64,000 bases of DNA from Roseibium porphyridii (lineage in GTDB: Bacteria; Pseudomonadota; Alphaproteobacteria; Rhizobiales; Stappiaceae), in the NCBI RefSeq assembly GCF_026191725.2, contig NZ_CP120863.1:2522001-2586000 (forward strand), in the 5' to 3' direction. Below are positions 17,012-25,514 of this stretch, piece after piece; the first letter of the stretch is position 1, and each line of letters begins with the position of its first letter. A program made the translations under genes and the position numbers. A model generated the notes under the pieces. The model saw only the letters and a list, made by a program, of their open reading frames with translations. It was not told the DNA's origin and did no database searches.

Positions 17012-17196
17012 TCAATCCTGCGCCTGCCCCGGTCGGCTCGACCAACCCACCGGTCGGCCGGGGCTCGCTTGCATTTTCTCTGTTTCAACTACTGAGGAAA
17101 CATGTCTCTGCCGGTTTGACGGGGCATAGCGCGCACCTTAGGACACTGGTCGGAGATCTGCTCGCCGCTCTGACCGGGAACCTTGTGAGGAACTGA

Positions 17197-17715
17197 ATGC
17201 CGCCTTTCACCAGTTGGAAAACCGCCTGGCCCTGGATGCTGTTCGGGCTACAGTCGCTTTGCGTTGTTTATCTGGTCATCGAAGAAGCTGCAGACTTCCT
17301 CTGGGGGGAGACGCCAGGTGGGTTGATTGAAAACGACCTTCTGGAAAACTTGGTCATTGCCGCTCTCGTTGCAGGCCTGGTCGCGTCCGGATTTGAGATC
17401 AGAAAAGCCATGACACGCCAAAAAAGACTGGAACAGCAGATCAAAGCCGCCTCCGGTGCATTTGCCAACCTGATGGAAGAACATTTTGAAACGTGGGGTC
17501 TGACGCCGTCAGAATGTGATGTGGCGCTGTTTGCACTGAAAGGGTTTTCGATTGCTGAAATTGCCTCCATGCGCAAAACAGCGGAAGGAACCGTCAAAGC
17601 GCAATGCAATGCCATCTACCGTAAGGCAGGCGTGAGTGGCCGGCCGCAGCTTTTGTCGCTCTTCATCGATGAATTGCTTCACGGCGCACTCGTTCCGGAG
17701 AAAGCGTCGGCTTAG
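17197..17715 (+). CDS. Membrane-anchored LuxR-type HTH regulator
   Basis: 172 residues from ATG 17197 behind GTGAGGA. The N-terminal part has two hydrophobic segments (WMLFGLQSLCVVYLVI and LVIAALVAGLVASGFEI) separated by an acidic loop likely on the periplasmic side. A short coiled-coil (TRQKRLEQQIKAA) follows. The C-terminus is a GerE/LuxR-type DNA-binding domain: LTPSECDVALFALKGFSIAEIASM, KTAEGTVKAQCNAIYRKAGVSGRPQLL. It has no response-regulator receiver domain. A regulator held in the inner membrane could read a periplasmic signal directly. Its flanking PepSY proteins are the obvious candidates as partners or targets. Confidence 0.85.
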   Translation: MPPFTSWKTAWPWMLFGLQSLCVVYLVIEEAADFLWGETPGGLIENDLLENLVIAALVAGLVASGFEIRKAMTRQKRLEQQIKAASGAFANLMEEHFETWGLTPSECDVALFALKGFSIAEIASMRKTAEGTVKAQCNAIYRKAGVSGRPQLLSLFIDELLHGALVPEKASA

Positions 17716-17841
17716 TCGATGGGTGGATCGAGCGGATCGGGACCCTTCATGACCGAAGTTTAATTAGGTATTTCCAGCCCAGTTCCCATTTCGTCTGTCA
17801 ATCCCGAAGGTCCGGGGCCAATTGACAAACGGAGCGACGAA

Positions 17842-18120
17842 ATGAACATCGCAAATCCCACACTGAAAATGGGCGTTCTGGCATCCGCTGCGGCTATTTG
17901 CATGAGCAATGCTGCGCTGGCCGACATCCGCCAGGGTGACAAGATCGGTCTTTCAGTTTCCGACATCGCCAAAAGCCTGGAGATCAACGGCTACGAAATC
18001 CGGGAAATCGAAGTCAAGGACGACCGCATCAAGGCAGAAGTCACGCTGGAAGGTGACCGGCTTGAAATGAAGATCGATCCAAAGTCAGGACTGGTGACCC
18101 GCGTTGAAGATGACGACTGA
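17842..18120 (+). CDS. PepSY-type small secreted protein (copy 2)
   Basis: 92 residues from ATG 17842 behind GGAG. The signal peptide ends around AALA (residues 1-27). The mature domain DIRQGDKIGLSVSDIAKSLEINGYEIREIEVKDDRIKAEV aligns along its length with copy 1 at 16709-17011, including the GDK and EIE/EAEV blocks. It ends MKIDPKSGLVTRVEDDD, shorter and less acidic than copy 1. Like copy 1 it should be periplasmic. The tandem arrangement around the regulator gene implies local duplication and shared control. Confidence 0.85.
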   Translation: MNIANPTLKMGVLASAAAICMSNAALADIRQGDKIGLSVSDIAKSLEINGYEIREIEVKDDRIKAEVTLEGDRLEMKIDPKSGLVTRVEDDD

Positions 18121-18295
18121 GGGAGCTGAGCTGGGGGGCGCGCGAGCGTAGTGTGTTGTTTTGCGCGGCCCTTGAGCGCTGCTGCCGTGCCTCGGGCATG
18201 TCTTTCCTAACCTCTAAAACGATAAGGTTCTCGGTCTCCAATTTCAAAGTCGAATATTGTCATACAGTCGTTACTTGAGCTCACTAGATTGCGCT

Positions 18296-18311
18296 TTGCA
18301 CACGTGTGCAA
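18296..18311. promoter_or_regulatory. 16-bp perfect palindrome, probable LacI-family operator
   Basis: TTGCACACGTGTGCAA is a perfect inverted repeat with a central CG, the usual form of LacI-family operators. It lies 58 bp upstream of the binding-protein start (18369). The operon's last gene encodes a LacI-family regulator, which is the likely ligand of this site. Confidence 0.7.
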
Positions 18312-18368
18312 GTTCAACACGGAGCAAGCCCGGACAATGGCAGCTCCAAGGTTTCAGGCGAGACTCAG

Positions 18369-19736
18369 ATGACTATTCTTGTTTCAAAACTGCGCCAGTC
18401 CACTGCGGCTGCTGTACTCACACTTGCGGCCACAGCTCTATCGGGCGCAGCCGTTGCGAAAGACGTTACGATAACTGTTTGGGCTGGCGGGTCCAATGAC
18501 AGTGATGCATATCGCTGGGAAGCCATCGAGATGGCTGCAGACATTCTGGAGCGGGAAGCGGCGATCGAAGGGGAAGAACTCAACATCACCGTTGAGTCCA
18601 AGGGACAGTTCGGCAACTGGCAGGAATTCAAACAGGCCGTCACTCTTGCAGCAGAAGCGGGCACGGCTCCAAACATCGTCGTCACGTCCCACCTTGATAT
18701 CGCTCCCTGGTCTGAAGCTGGCTATATCGTACCGGTTGAGGAATACCTTGACCTCGATGCGTGGCCGTTGAACGACATCTACCCAAACCTCCTGGAAATC
18801 GCAGCGTTTGACGATGTTCAGTGGGGCTTGCCGCAGGATGCAGAAAGCCGGCCCTTCTTTTTCTGGAAAGAGACCATGAAGAAGATAGGTTACAGCGACG
18901 AAGAGATCGCGGCGCTGCCAGCGAAGGTCGAATCCGGCGAATACACTCTTCAAAACATCCTGGAAGACGCCAAAAAGGCCGTCGACATGGAAGTTGTCGA
19001 AAAGGGCTATGGCTTCTATCCGCGTCCTTCCAACGGCCCGGACTATGCGCAGTTCTATCAGTCCTTTGGCGGCGAGCTGATTGATGAAGAGACAGGCAAA
19101 CTGGTCTTAGACAAGAAAGCCATGGAAGAATTCTACCAATTCTTCGCTGATGCAGTTGCAGCTGATGTGACCCGTAAAAACCATCTCGGCACCGATTGGG
19201 GACAATGGTACAAGGAGGTTGCCAACGGCAAGGCAGCGACTTGGCATGGCGGCACCTGGCACTTTGGGCGCTATGCACAGGAAGGAAACCAGGATTTCTG
19301 GAACACAATAGAGTTTTCACTCATACCGGCAGGTAACGAAATCGGTCGCCCAAACACCATCACACATCCGTTGGTTTACCTGATTACCGACAACACGAAT
19401 GATGATGTGGAAGAAATCTCGGCGAACCTTGTGAAAATTGCTTCCGAGCCGCGCATCAATTCCCTGCATGCCATTCAGTCGAACCATCTCGGCATTGCCA
19501 AGCAGCAATCCAACATCGAACTCTATGCCAACAATCGTTGGGCAGATGAGGCAACCAAACGTCTCCTTGGTCATGCAAATGCGCAGCCGAACCATGTGAA
19601 TTACGGTGCTTACTCCGAAGCGTTGTTCAAGGGTCTTGAGGCGGCATGGACCGGTACAAAATCTCCAGCGGAAGCTGTTGAGGAAGTCGAAGTTCAGATG
19701 AAGGCCACACTCGGCGATGAATTGATCATTCGATAG
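18369..19736 (+). CDS. ABC transporter extracellular binding protein (CUT1 type)
   Basis: 455 residues from ATG 18369. A Sec signal peptide is present (LTLAATALSGAAVA, then KDVTITVWAGGSNDSDAYRWEA). The sequence is of the family 1 extracellular solute-binding type: ITVWAGG, FKQAVTLAAEAGTAPNIV, GLPQDAESRPFFFWKETM and GKAATWHGGTWHFG. It belongs to the CUT1 group that carries oligosaccharides, polyols or glycerol phosphates. The operon also encodes two permeases, a MalK-type ATPase and a double glycerophosphodiesterase, so the substrate may be a glycerophosphodiester. This is inferred from context only. A stem-loop follows the stop codon. Confidence 0.9.
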   Translation: MTILVSKLRQSTAAAVLTLAATALSGAAVAKDVTITVWAGGSNDSDAYRWEAIEMAADILEREAAIEGEELNITVESKGQFGNWQEFKQAVTLAAEAGTAPNIVVTSHLDIAPWSEAGYIVPVEEYLDLDAWPLNDIYPNLLEIAAFDDVQWGLPQDAESRPFFFWKETMKKIGYSDEEIAALPAKVESGEYTLQNILEDAKKAVDMEVVEKGYGFYPRPSNGPDYAQFYQSFGGELIDEETGKLVLDKKAMEEFYQFFADAVAADVTRKNHLGTDWGQWYKEVANGKAATWHGGTWHFGRYAQEGNQDFWNTIEFSLIPAGNEIGRPNTITHPLVYLITDNTNDDVEEISANLVKIASEPRINSLHAIQSNHLGIAKQQSNIELYANNRWADEATKRLLGHANAQPNHVNYGAYSEALFKGLEAAWTGTKSPAEAVEEVEVQMKATLGDELIIR

Positions 19737-19758
19737 TCCTGACTGAACGGGAAGGGAT

Positions 19759-19783
19759 GAAAGGGGCAGCCACTGTCCCTTTC
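19759..19783 (+). other. Stem-loop between binding-protein and permease genes
   Basis: GAAAGGG and CCCTTTC form a perfect 7-bp stem with an 11-nt loop, between the binding-protein stop and the next gene's ribosome binding site. Such intercistronic hairpins often protect the upstream mRNA end and favour high binding-protein output. Confidence 0.5.
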
Positions 19784-19804
19784 GATCTCTAAGGAGTGTA
19801 ATTC

Positions 19805-21106
19805 ATGCAACGCTCGAGCTGGCTTGGTCTGGCGTTTTTGTCGCCAGCCTTGATAGTCGTTCTATTGTTTTTTTTGGTACCGGTTGTCCTTACGGGCATA
19901 TTTGCTTTCACCAACATGAGTACGGCCACAGGCGTGAAGGGAGGAAGCTACGTCCTGAACGCCAGCAGCCTTCGAGCGTTGGTTGATGCAGGTCTGCCGG
20001 AGGTGACACGCAACCAGATTGAAAGCGCGGGATACCGGATCGACGAGAAGGGGCTCGCAGCTCTTGCCGGAGCCCACGGTCAGGACGTTGCCGAAGAACT
20101 GTCGAAAAACCATGCGGGTGAAGTTTTCACCAAACGCCGCGACGTAGAGCGGGCGCTGAAAGACCTCAACAGCAATCCCATCCGAAAAACAAGAGACCGC
20201 AAAGCCGCGGCCGATCTGTTTAAGCGCTCAATACTCAATCAACGGTATCAATCGCGAGAAGCCTTTGAAACAGCGTTGAATGAAGCGGGTATTCCGAAAT
20301 CAGATAGGCCGCTCATTACCGAAATTGCTTATACGGGTTGGACTTGGACAACCGCAAATTTCGATTTGCTGCTTTCGCTCGATTCGACATGGCAATATGC
20401 CAAGAACACCGGCATCTATGTCACATTCACGCTTGCGTTTAATGTAATCTTCGGCCTGTTTCTGGCTGTCACAACCTTTTATCTTCCTGCGGCACAGGCA
20501 ACCACATTCCGGGCAATCTGGTTTCTGCCACGCATTCTGCCGCCGGTGCTTTACATTGTTCTGTGGCGCTGGTTCACCTGGGACACAGGCTTTGTCTCGA
20601 CGGTTCTCTCCGGATTCGGTTATCCGTCGAAGAACTGGATGCTGGATACTGAGTACCACGCTTGGGTGACTGTCGTCTTGATCAATGGATTCGTCGGCGC
20701 ATCCATGGGGATGATTGTCTTTTCTTCTGCAATACGGGCAATCCCTACCTCAATGCTCTATGCGTCCGAGGTTGATGGTGCGAGCCGATGGCAACAGGTT
20801 TGGCACATCATCCTGCCGCAATTGCGCTGGCCGATCCTGTTCATCACATCCTACCAGACAATGTCGCTGCTGACCTCGTTTGAATATATCTACCTCTCTA
20901 CGGATGGCGGCCCTGGTGGATCGACGGAAGTCTGGGCACTCGCTGCTTTCCATACGGCACTCAACAACTATGGCGGCAATCTGCAATACGGCCTGGGTGC
21001 AACCTATGCGCTCCTTCTGGTGATAATAGGCGTGTTGGCCAGCCTGTTCTATCTGCGGCTATTCAACTTCAAAAATTTGCTCACGAAGCCTCGAATTGAA
21101 GGGTAA
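19805..21106 (+). CDS. ABC sugar-type permease (MalF/UgpA-like) with large insert
   Basis: 433 residues from ATG 19805 behind AAGGAG. The permease core has about six membrane segments and the EAA loop EVDGASRWQQVWHIILPQL, which docks to the ATPase. Between the first membrane segment and the rest lies a hydrophilic stretch of about 135 residues (from about 40 to 175; includes AGLPEVTRNQIESAGYRIDEKG). It resembles in position the periplasmic P2 insert of MalF, but the sequence is unlike MalF. Typical CUT1 permeases of this type are about 300 residues. The insert may contact the binding protein. Confidence 0.9.
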   Translation: MQRSSWLGLAFLSPALIVVLLFFLVPVVLTGIFAFTNMSTATGVKGGSYVLNASSLRALVDAGLPEVTRNQIESAGYRIDEKGLAALAGAHGQDVAEELSKNHAGEVFTKRRDVERALKDLNSNPIRKTRDRKAAADLFKRSILNQRYQSREAFETALNEAGIPKSDRPLITEIAYTGWTWTTANFDLLLSLDSTWQYAKNTGIYVTFTLAFNVIFGLFLAVTTFYLPAAQATTFRAIWFLPRILPPVLYIVLWRWFTWDTGFVSTVLSGFGYPSKNWMLDTEYHAWVTVVLINGFVGASMGMIVFSSAIRAIPTSMLYASEVDGASRWQQVWHIILPQLRWPILFITSYQTMSLLTSFEYIYLSTDGGPGGSTEVWALAAFHTALNNYGGNLQYGLGATYALLLVIIGVLASLFYLRLFNFKNLLTKPRIEG

Positions 21107-21111
21107 CGGCC

Positions 21112-21942
21112 ATGAAACACAATTTCAGAAATTGGCCGGTTCTATTGGTCCTTTTCATCTTCTCACTACCTCTTCTGATCATGTTGACCTTTCTGGTTGT
21201 GGACACGTTCACCACCAAAGTCCCAGGCACGCTTGTTCCAAATGCGTTCACACTGAACCATTTCCGGTTCTTGTGGACTGATTTGGATGACGGAAGTTGG
21301 GGGATTTACGGGGTCACACTGAACACGTTCATCTTTGCTGCAAGTACTGCAGCCATTGTAACCGCAATTTCAGTGATGGCCGGTTATGCGCTTTCAAGGC
21401 TGAGTTTTCCGGCACGAGGCTTTTTCCTCGGAAGTCTGATTGTGTTGCACGCCTTTCCAACAGTCACTCTGATCATTGCAATCTTCCTGATTCTGCAGAT
21501 CCTCGGGCTCTACAACACATTGATCGGTGTCATCATCGTCAAGACTGCACTGGAACTTCCCTTCGGTATCTGGGTCATGAAAGGCTTCTACGACACCGTA
21601 CCGTGGGAGATCGAAATGGCAGGTGTGCAGGACGGCGCGAGCCGCTTCACAGTCTGGTGGAAACTCATCCTGCCTCAAGTTCAACCGGGTTTGATGGCCA
21701 TCCTGATATTCTCGTTTTTGTCGGGCTGGTCCGAATTTGTGCTGCCGATGGTGCTCAATCCGGGCACTGAAGCGCAGGTTCTTTCCACTTATCTAGCCAC
21801 GTTGTTGCTCGATACCAACGCAAATTCCGACTTCAATCTCATCTCCGCGGTTGGTCTGTTTTATGCCCTGCCGGTGGTGATCATCTATCTGATTTTCCAA
21901 AATAAACTCATGAACATCTATGGCGGAGGCACGAAGGGCTGA
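21112..21942 (+). CDS. ABC sugar-type permease (MalG/UgpE-like)
   Basis: 276 residues from ATG 21112, five bases after the preceding stop. Six hydrophobic segments surround the EAA loop EMAGVQDGASRFTVWWKLILPQVQPG. The C-terminus ends FQNKLMNIYGGGTKG, typical of MalG-like partners. It forms the heterodimeric channel with the preceding permease. Its stop overlaps the ATPase start (TGATG), so the two are translationally coupled. Confidence 0.93.
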   Translation: MKHNFRNWPVLLVLFIFSLPLLIMLTFLVVDTFTTKVPGTLVPNAFTLNHFRFLWTDLDDGSWGIYGVTLNTFIFAASTAAIVTAISVMAGYALSRLSFPARGFFLGSLIVLHAFPTVTLIIAIFLILQILGLYNTLIGVIIVKTALELPFGIWVMKGFYDTVPWEIEMAGVQDGASRFTVWWKLILPQVQPGLMAILIFSFLSGWSEFVLPMVLNPGTEAQVLSTYLATLLLDTNANSDFNLISAVGLFYALPVVIIYLIFQNKLMNIYGGGTKG

Positions 21943-23000
21943 TGCGTATCTCGATCAAAAATTTCACGAAGACATTCGGCGACACGACCGTCATCAAGGA
22001 CATGTCCCTTGAAATTGAAAGCGGTGAGATGCTGGCGCTCTTAGGTCCATCCGGTTGCGGTAAGTCGACAACGTTGTTCTCGATCTGCGGTATCCATCGA
22101 ATGAATGCCGGCCGACTGCAGTTCGGTGACAAGGATGTTTCCAAGCGGCCACCTCAAGAGCGGAACGTTGGCGTCGTCTTTCAGAACTATGCGCTTTATC
22201 CGCATATGGACGTTCATGCGAACATCGCCTTTCCGCTAAAAGTTCGCAAAGAACCGCGAACCGAGATTGAACGGAAGGTCCGTGAAATCGCCGCCCTTGT
22301 GCATATCGAGGAATTGCTGCAACGCAAGCCCTCCCAGCTTTCCGGCGGCCAACAACAACGTGTGGCCCTTGCTCGTGCATTGGTGAGGAAGCCGGACATT
22401 CTCCTCTTGGATGAACCCCTTGCGAATCTGGATGCCAAGTTGCGTCTGGAAATGCGGTCAGAAATTCGCCGTATACAGCAACAAACCGGAATAACTGCAG
22501 TTTTGGTCACACACGATCAGGTCGAAGCGATGTCCATGTGCGACCGGATCGCGCTGATGAATAAGGGCGACATTGTCCAAGTGTGCAAGCCGAAGGAAAT
22601 GTATGACAACCCGGCTTCCGATTTTGTGGCCGGATTCCTCGGCAATCCGCCGATTGCGTTTCTGGATGGCATCGCGAAAGACGGAGAAATCCGGCTTGCA
22701 AACTCCGAAGTCGGATTACCTCTTCCCTCTAATATCACAGCTCCTTCCGACGGAACGCAACTTCGCCTCGGTATCAGGCCGGAGTTCTTCCAGCCGCAAA
22801 ATGATTTGAAGGTCACCGGTAAGGTGAGTTTCGTAGAAACCCAAGGGCGTGAAGATCTTTTCGATGTTACCCTCGCAAACGGGGCCATCCTGAGATCCAT
22901 TCAATCCCGCGGCGGGGATATAAAGCTCGGAGACGAAGTTACCTGGGGCATCTCGCGAGAGCACATTCTTGCCTTTGGGCCGAGTGGTGAACGTCTTTGA
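21942..23000 (+). CDS. ABC transporter ATPase (MalK/UgpC type)
   Basis: 352 residues. Walker A is GPSGCGKSTT, the signature is LSGGQQQRVALARAL, Walker B is ILLLDEPLANLDAKLR and the switch histidine lies in VLVTHDQVEA. The C-terminal third (from about residue 235) is the regulatory OB-fold/TOBE domain of MalK-type ATPases (LRLGIRPEFF, GREDLFDVTLANG). The DAKLR motif is specific to sugar-type importers. Start ATG overlaps the upstream stop by one base. The stop in turn overlaps the TTG start of the GDPD gene. Confidence 0.95.
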   Translation: MRISIKNFTKTFGDTTVIKDMSLEIESGEMLALLGPSGCGKSTTLFSICGIHRMNAGRLQFGDKDVSKRPPQERNVGVVFQNYALYPHMDVHANIAFPLKVRKEPRTEIERKVREIAALVHIEELLQRKPSQLSGGQQQRVALARALVRKPDILLLDEPLANLDAKLRLEMRSEIRRIQQQTGITAVLVTHDQVEAMSMCDRIALMNKGDIVQVCKPKEMYDNPASDFVAGFLGNPPIAFLDGIAKDGEIRLANSEVGLPLPSNITAPSDGTQLRLGIRPEFFQPQNDLKVTGKVSFVETQGREDLFDVTLANGAILRSIQSRGGDIKLGDEVTWGISREHILAFGPSGERL

Positions 23001-24499
23001 CGCAAAATGAGATATCGCTGACCCGCGTCAAGAAAAGCTGGATCCACGACCAGAGGTCCACACCACTCTCGATTGCCCATAGAGGAGCCAGTGCCTACGC
23101 TTTCGACAATACGTTAAAAGCGTTTCAACTCGCACATGAGCTGGGCGCTCAGATGTGGGAAGTCGATATTCGGCTGACTTCAGACCGTGTACCTATTGCC
23201 TTTCACGATGAAACATTTCGCGACGACGATGGAAATGCGCGGCGCGTCAGCGAACTGACTGCTGACACGCTTCAAGAACTCGCGGCAAAGAGCCATCGTG
23301 AAGTGTCAAGGTTTTCCGCGGTTGTTGAACTGGCTAGTGTTTGTGGTGCCGGAATTTATCTTGATGCGAAGGACTCGGATGCGGCTAAAGTTGCCATTGA
23401 AATGCTACTCGCATCAAAAAATGATCGCGTGATTGTGGGCGCGAACACCGTATCTTTCGCTCGACACCTGATCGAAACAGATTGCCCTTATCCCGTCTCG
23501 CTTCTTGTTCAGGTCGGTCAAGACCCTTTCGCACTTGTTGACGCCTGTGGCGCAGACATTGTTCACCCGTGTTGGGAAAGTGCCGGAGATCGACCGGACC
23601 AGCTTCTTGACGATGTTTTCTTCGAAGAAGCCAAACTGCGGAACCTGGCCGTAGTAACCTGGCATGAAGAGCGTAGAAGTGTCATGAAGGCGCTCATCGA
23701 TTTACCGGTTCTCGGGATTTGCACTAATCAACCGGAAATGGTGTTTTGCGTCCCAAAAAAAGGGCCATTTACTCCGGAAATTGTCTGTCATCGCGGCGCT
23801 AACAAAATTGCGCCTGAAAATACACTTTCATCCGCCCGTGCAGCCTGGGCTGCCGGATTTGAGTATGTCGAGATTGATGTTAGGGAAACAGCCGATGGGC
23901 ACCTGATGGTGCTTCATGATGCAAGTCTTGAACGAACCACGTCCGGCATTGGATATTTGAAAGACAAGTATTTTGCAGACATCGCACACCTGAGTGCCGG
24001 GTCCTGGTTCGACGCATTTTATTGTGCCGACAAAATTCCCGAGCTCGACCAGATCCTTGATCTCGCAGGCCTTCACGACGGGGGCCTTTATGTGGAACTG
24101 AAGGACGCAGATCCAGTCAAAACAGCTAAAACGGTTCTCGCACGATTGCCCGCAGATCGTGTTTTCTTTTGGTCGTTCAATCAGGACTGGCTTGAGGTTT
24201 TATGCTCCGACATACCCGAAGCACGTTTGATGGCGCGCCGCGAGGACTTTCCAACACTCATTGAATGCCTATCGGGCTTTGATGCAGACGTGATCGAATT
24301 CAATGCTCGAAACGCAAATGGGAAGGAGATTGAGACTGTACAGAAGCGTGGCAAGAAGGTGATGATTGCACATCATGGATCAGAGGCGGACGTAATAGCG
24401 AGGCTCTTGAGCCTCAAACCTGACATGCTGAATGTAGACGACCCGTTTTTGGTCCGCCGTCTAATGACCCACAACCAGAAAGACCAGGAACATGTCTGA
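22997..24499 (+). CDS. Tandem-domain glycerophosphodiester phosphodiesterase
   Basis: 500 residues containing two GDPD TIM-barrel domains (about 20-245 and 260-495). GDPDs hydrolyse glycerophosphodiesters to glycerol 3-phosphate and an alcohol. Domain 2 is canonical: VCHRGANKIAPENTL, EYVEIDVRETADG, VLHDASLERTTSG and LYVELKDAD. Domain 1 has HRGASAYAFDNTL, WEVDIRLTSD and FHDETF, but Asp replaces Glu in the ENT and ELK positions (FDNT, YLDAK), and RTTxG is absent. No signal peptide, so it should act in the cytoplasm after uptake. The start is TTG at 22997, overlapping the ATPase stop; the LacI gene overlaps its end. Confidence 0.9.
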   Translation: MTQNEISLTRVKKSWIHDQRSTPLSIAHRGASAYAFDNTLKAFQLAHELGAQMWEVDIRLTSDRVPIAFHDETFRDDDGNARRVSELTADTLQELAAKSHREVSRFSAVVELASVCGAGIYLDAKDSDAAKVAIEMLLASKNDRVIVGANTVSFARHLIETDCPYPVSLLVQVGQDPFALVDACGADIVHPCWESAGDRPDQLLDDVFFEEAKLRNLAVVTWHEERRSVMKALIDLPVLGICTNQPEMVFCVPKKGPFTPEIVCHRGANKIAPENTLSSARAAWAAGFEYVEIDVRETADGHLMVLHDASLERTTSGIGYLKDKYFADIAHLSAGSWFDAFYCADKIPELDQILDLAGLHDGGLYVELKDADPVKTAKTVLARLPADRVFFWSFNQDWLEVLCSDIPEARLMARREDFPTLIECLSGFDADVIEFNARNANGKEIETVQKRGKKVMIAHHGSEADVIARLLSLKPDMLNVDDPFLVRRLMTHNQKDQEHV

Positions 24500-25514
24500 T
24501 CCGGTTGGCCCTAAAAGACAGGTCAACTCATTTGATGTTGCTAAATTGGCCGGAGTGTCCCGCTCTGCGGTTTCCCGCGCCTTTACGGATGGTGCCAGTG
24601 TCTCTGAAGAGACGCGCAAGAAGGTGATCCAAGCTGCAACAACGCTCGGTTATCGCGTCAATGTGCTCGCGAGGTCCCTGCATAAACAAAAATCGGACCT
24701 AGTCGGTCTTGTCGCGTCCGATCTCGACAATCCTTTCCGTGCTGAACAAATCGATCTGCTCTCCAAAGGGCTTCTGCGGCGGGGCTTCCGGCCCATTCTC
24801 CTGCGTGGCGACCCTGGAACCGATGTCGCCGATCTGATCGGATCGCTGCTTCAATATAGTGTCGCTGGTGTGATCGTGACATCCGACACACCTTCGCAAT
24901 CAATATGTCAGGAGTGTTTGGACAATGGTGTTCCCTTGGTTGTCGTTAACAAACGCGATCCAGGCGCTCCTGTGGATCGCGTTCTAACGGATTTCGAAAC
25001 CGGTGGCAGACTGGCTTATGAACATCTTGTCAATTGCGGCTGCAAGAGCCTTGCGGTGGTGACGCCTGAAAAATCGTCTTACTCGGTCATCGGACGTGCG
25101 CTTTCCTTTGAGCGAGCGGCAAATTCAAGCGGTATTCCGGTTGTGCGAATTGCCCGGGGCACACAGACCTATCAAGGTGGTTTGGAGGCCTCGAGTTTTG
25201 TCTTTGAACACTCCAGTGAGATTGACGGCGTATTCTGCACTGCAGACTATCTAGCGCTTGGAGTGCTAGATGGGCTTCGCTTGAAACATGACCTCAAGAT
25301 TCCCGAAAACCTGCAGATTGTCGGATATGACGATATTCCACAAGCTGCCTGGAAATCATATGAGCTGACAACATTCCATCAAAGTCGGGCTGAACTCAGT
25401 GACGTCGCGTTGGACCTGCTTTTGACGCGGATGGAAAATCCTGATGCGCCACCACAGGTGATTTCCCAGAGCGTGTCGCTCGTTCAACGCGGTACTACAA
25501 TTCCAATCTCCTAG
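24492..25514 (+). CDS. LacI-family transcriptional regulator
   Basis: 340 residues from ATG 24492 behind AGGA, overlapping the GDPD gene by 8 bp. The N-terminal HTH is SFDVAKLAGVSRSAVSRAFTDGASVSEETRKKV with the hinge helix NVLARSLHKQKS. The periplasmic-binding-protein-like sensor follows (LVGLVASDLDNPFRAEQIDLL, and GVFCTADYLALGVLDGLR near the C-terminus). It most likely represses its own operon through the palindrome at 18296-18311 and is released by a transported compound or product. This is inferred from operon position. Confidence 0.93.
   Translation: MSDPVGPKRQVNSFDVAKLAGVSRSAVSRAFTDGASVSEETRKKVIQAATTLGYRVNVLARSLHKQKSDLVGLVASDLDNPFRAEQIDLLSKGLLRRGFRPILLRGDPGTDVADLIGSLLQYSVAGVIVTSDTPSQSICQECLDNGVPLVVVNKRDPGAPVDRVLTDFETGGRLAYEHLVNCGCKSLAVVTPEKSSYSVIGRALSFERAANSSGIPVVRIARGTQTYQGGLEASSFVFEHSSEIDGVFCTADYLALGVLDGLRLKHDLKIPENLQIVGYDDIPQAAWKSYELTTFHQSRAELSDVALDLLLTRMENPDAPPQVISQSVSLVQRGTTIPIS

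Noticed and set aside
17026..17064. GC-rich inverted repeat after the first PepSY gene as a terminator
   Set aside because: GCCCCGG and CCGGGGC can pair, but the 25-nt spacer and lack of a T-run make a terminator call too weak.
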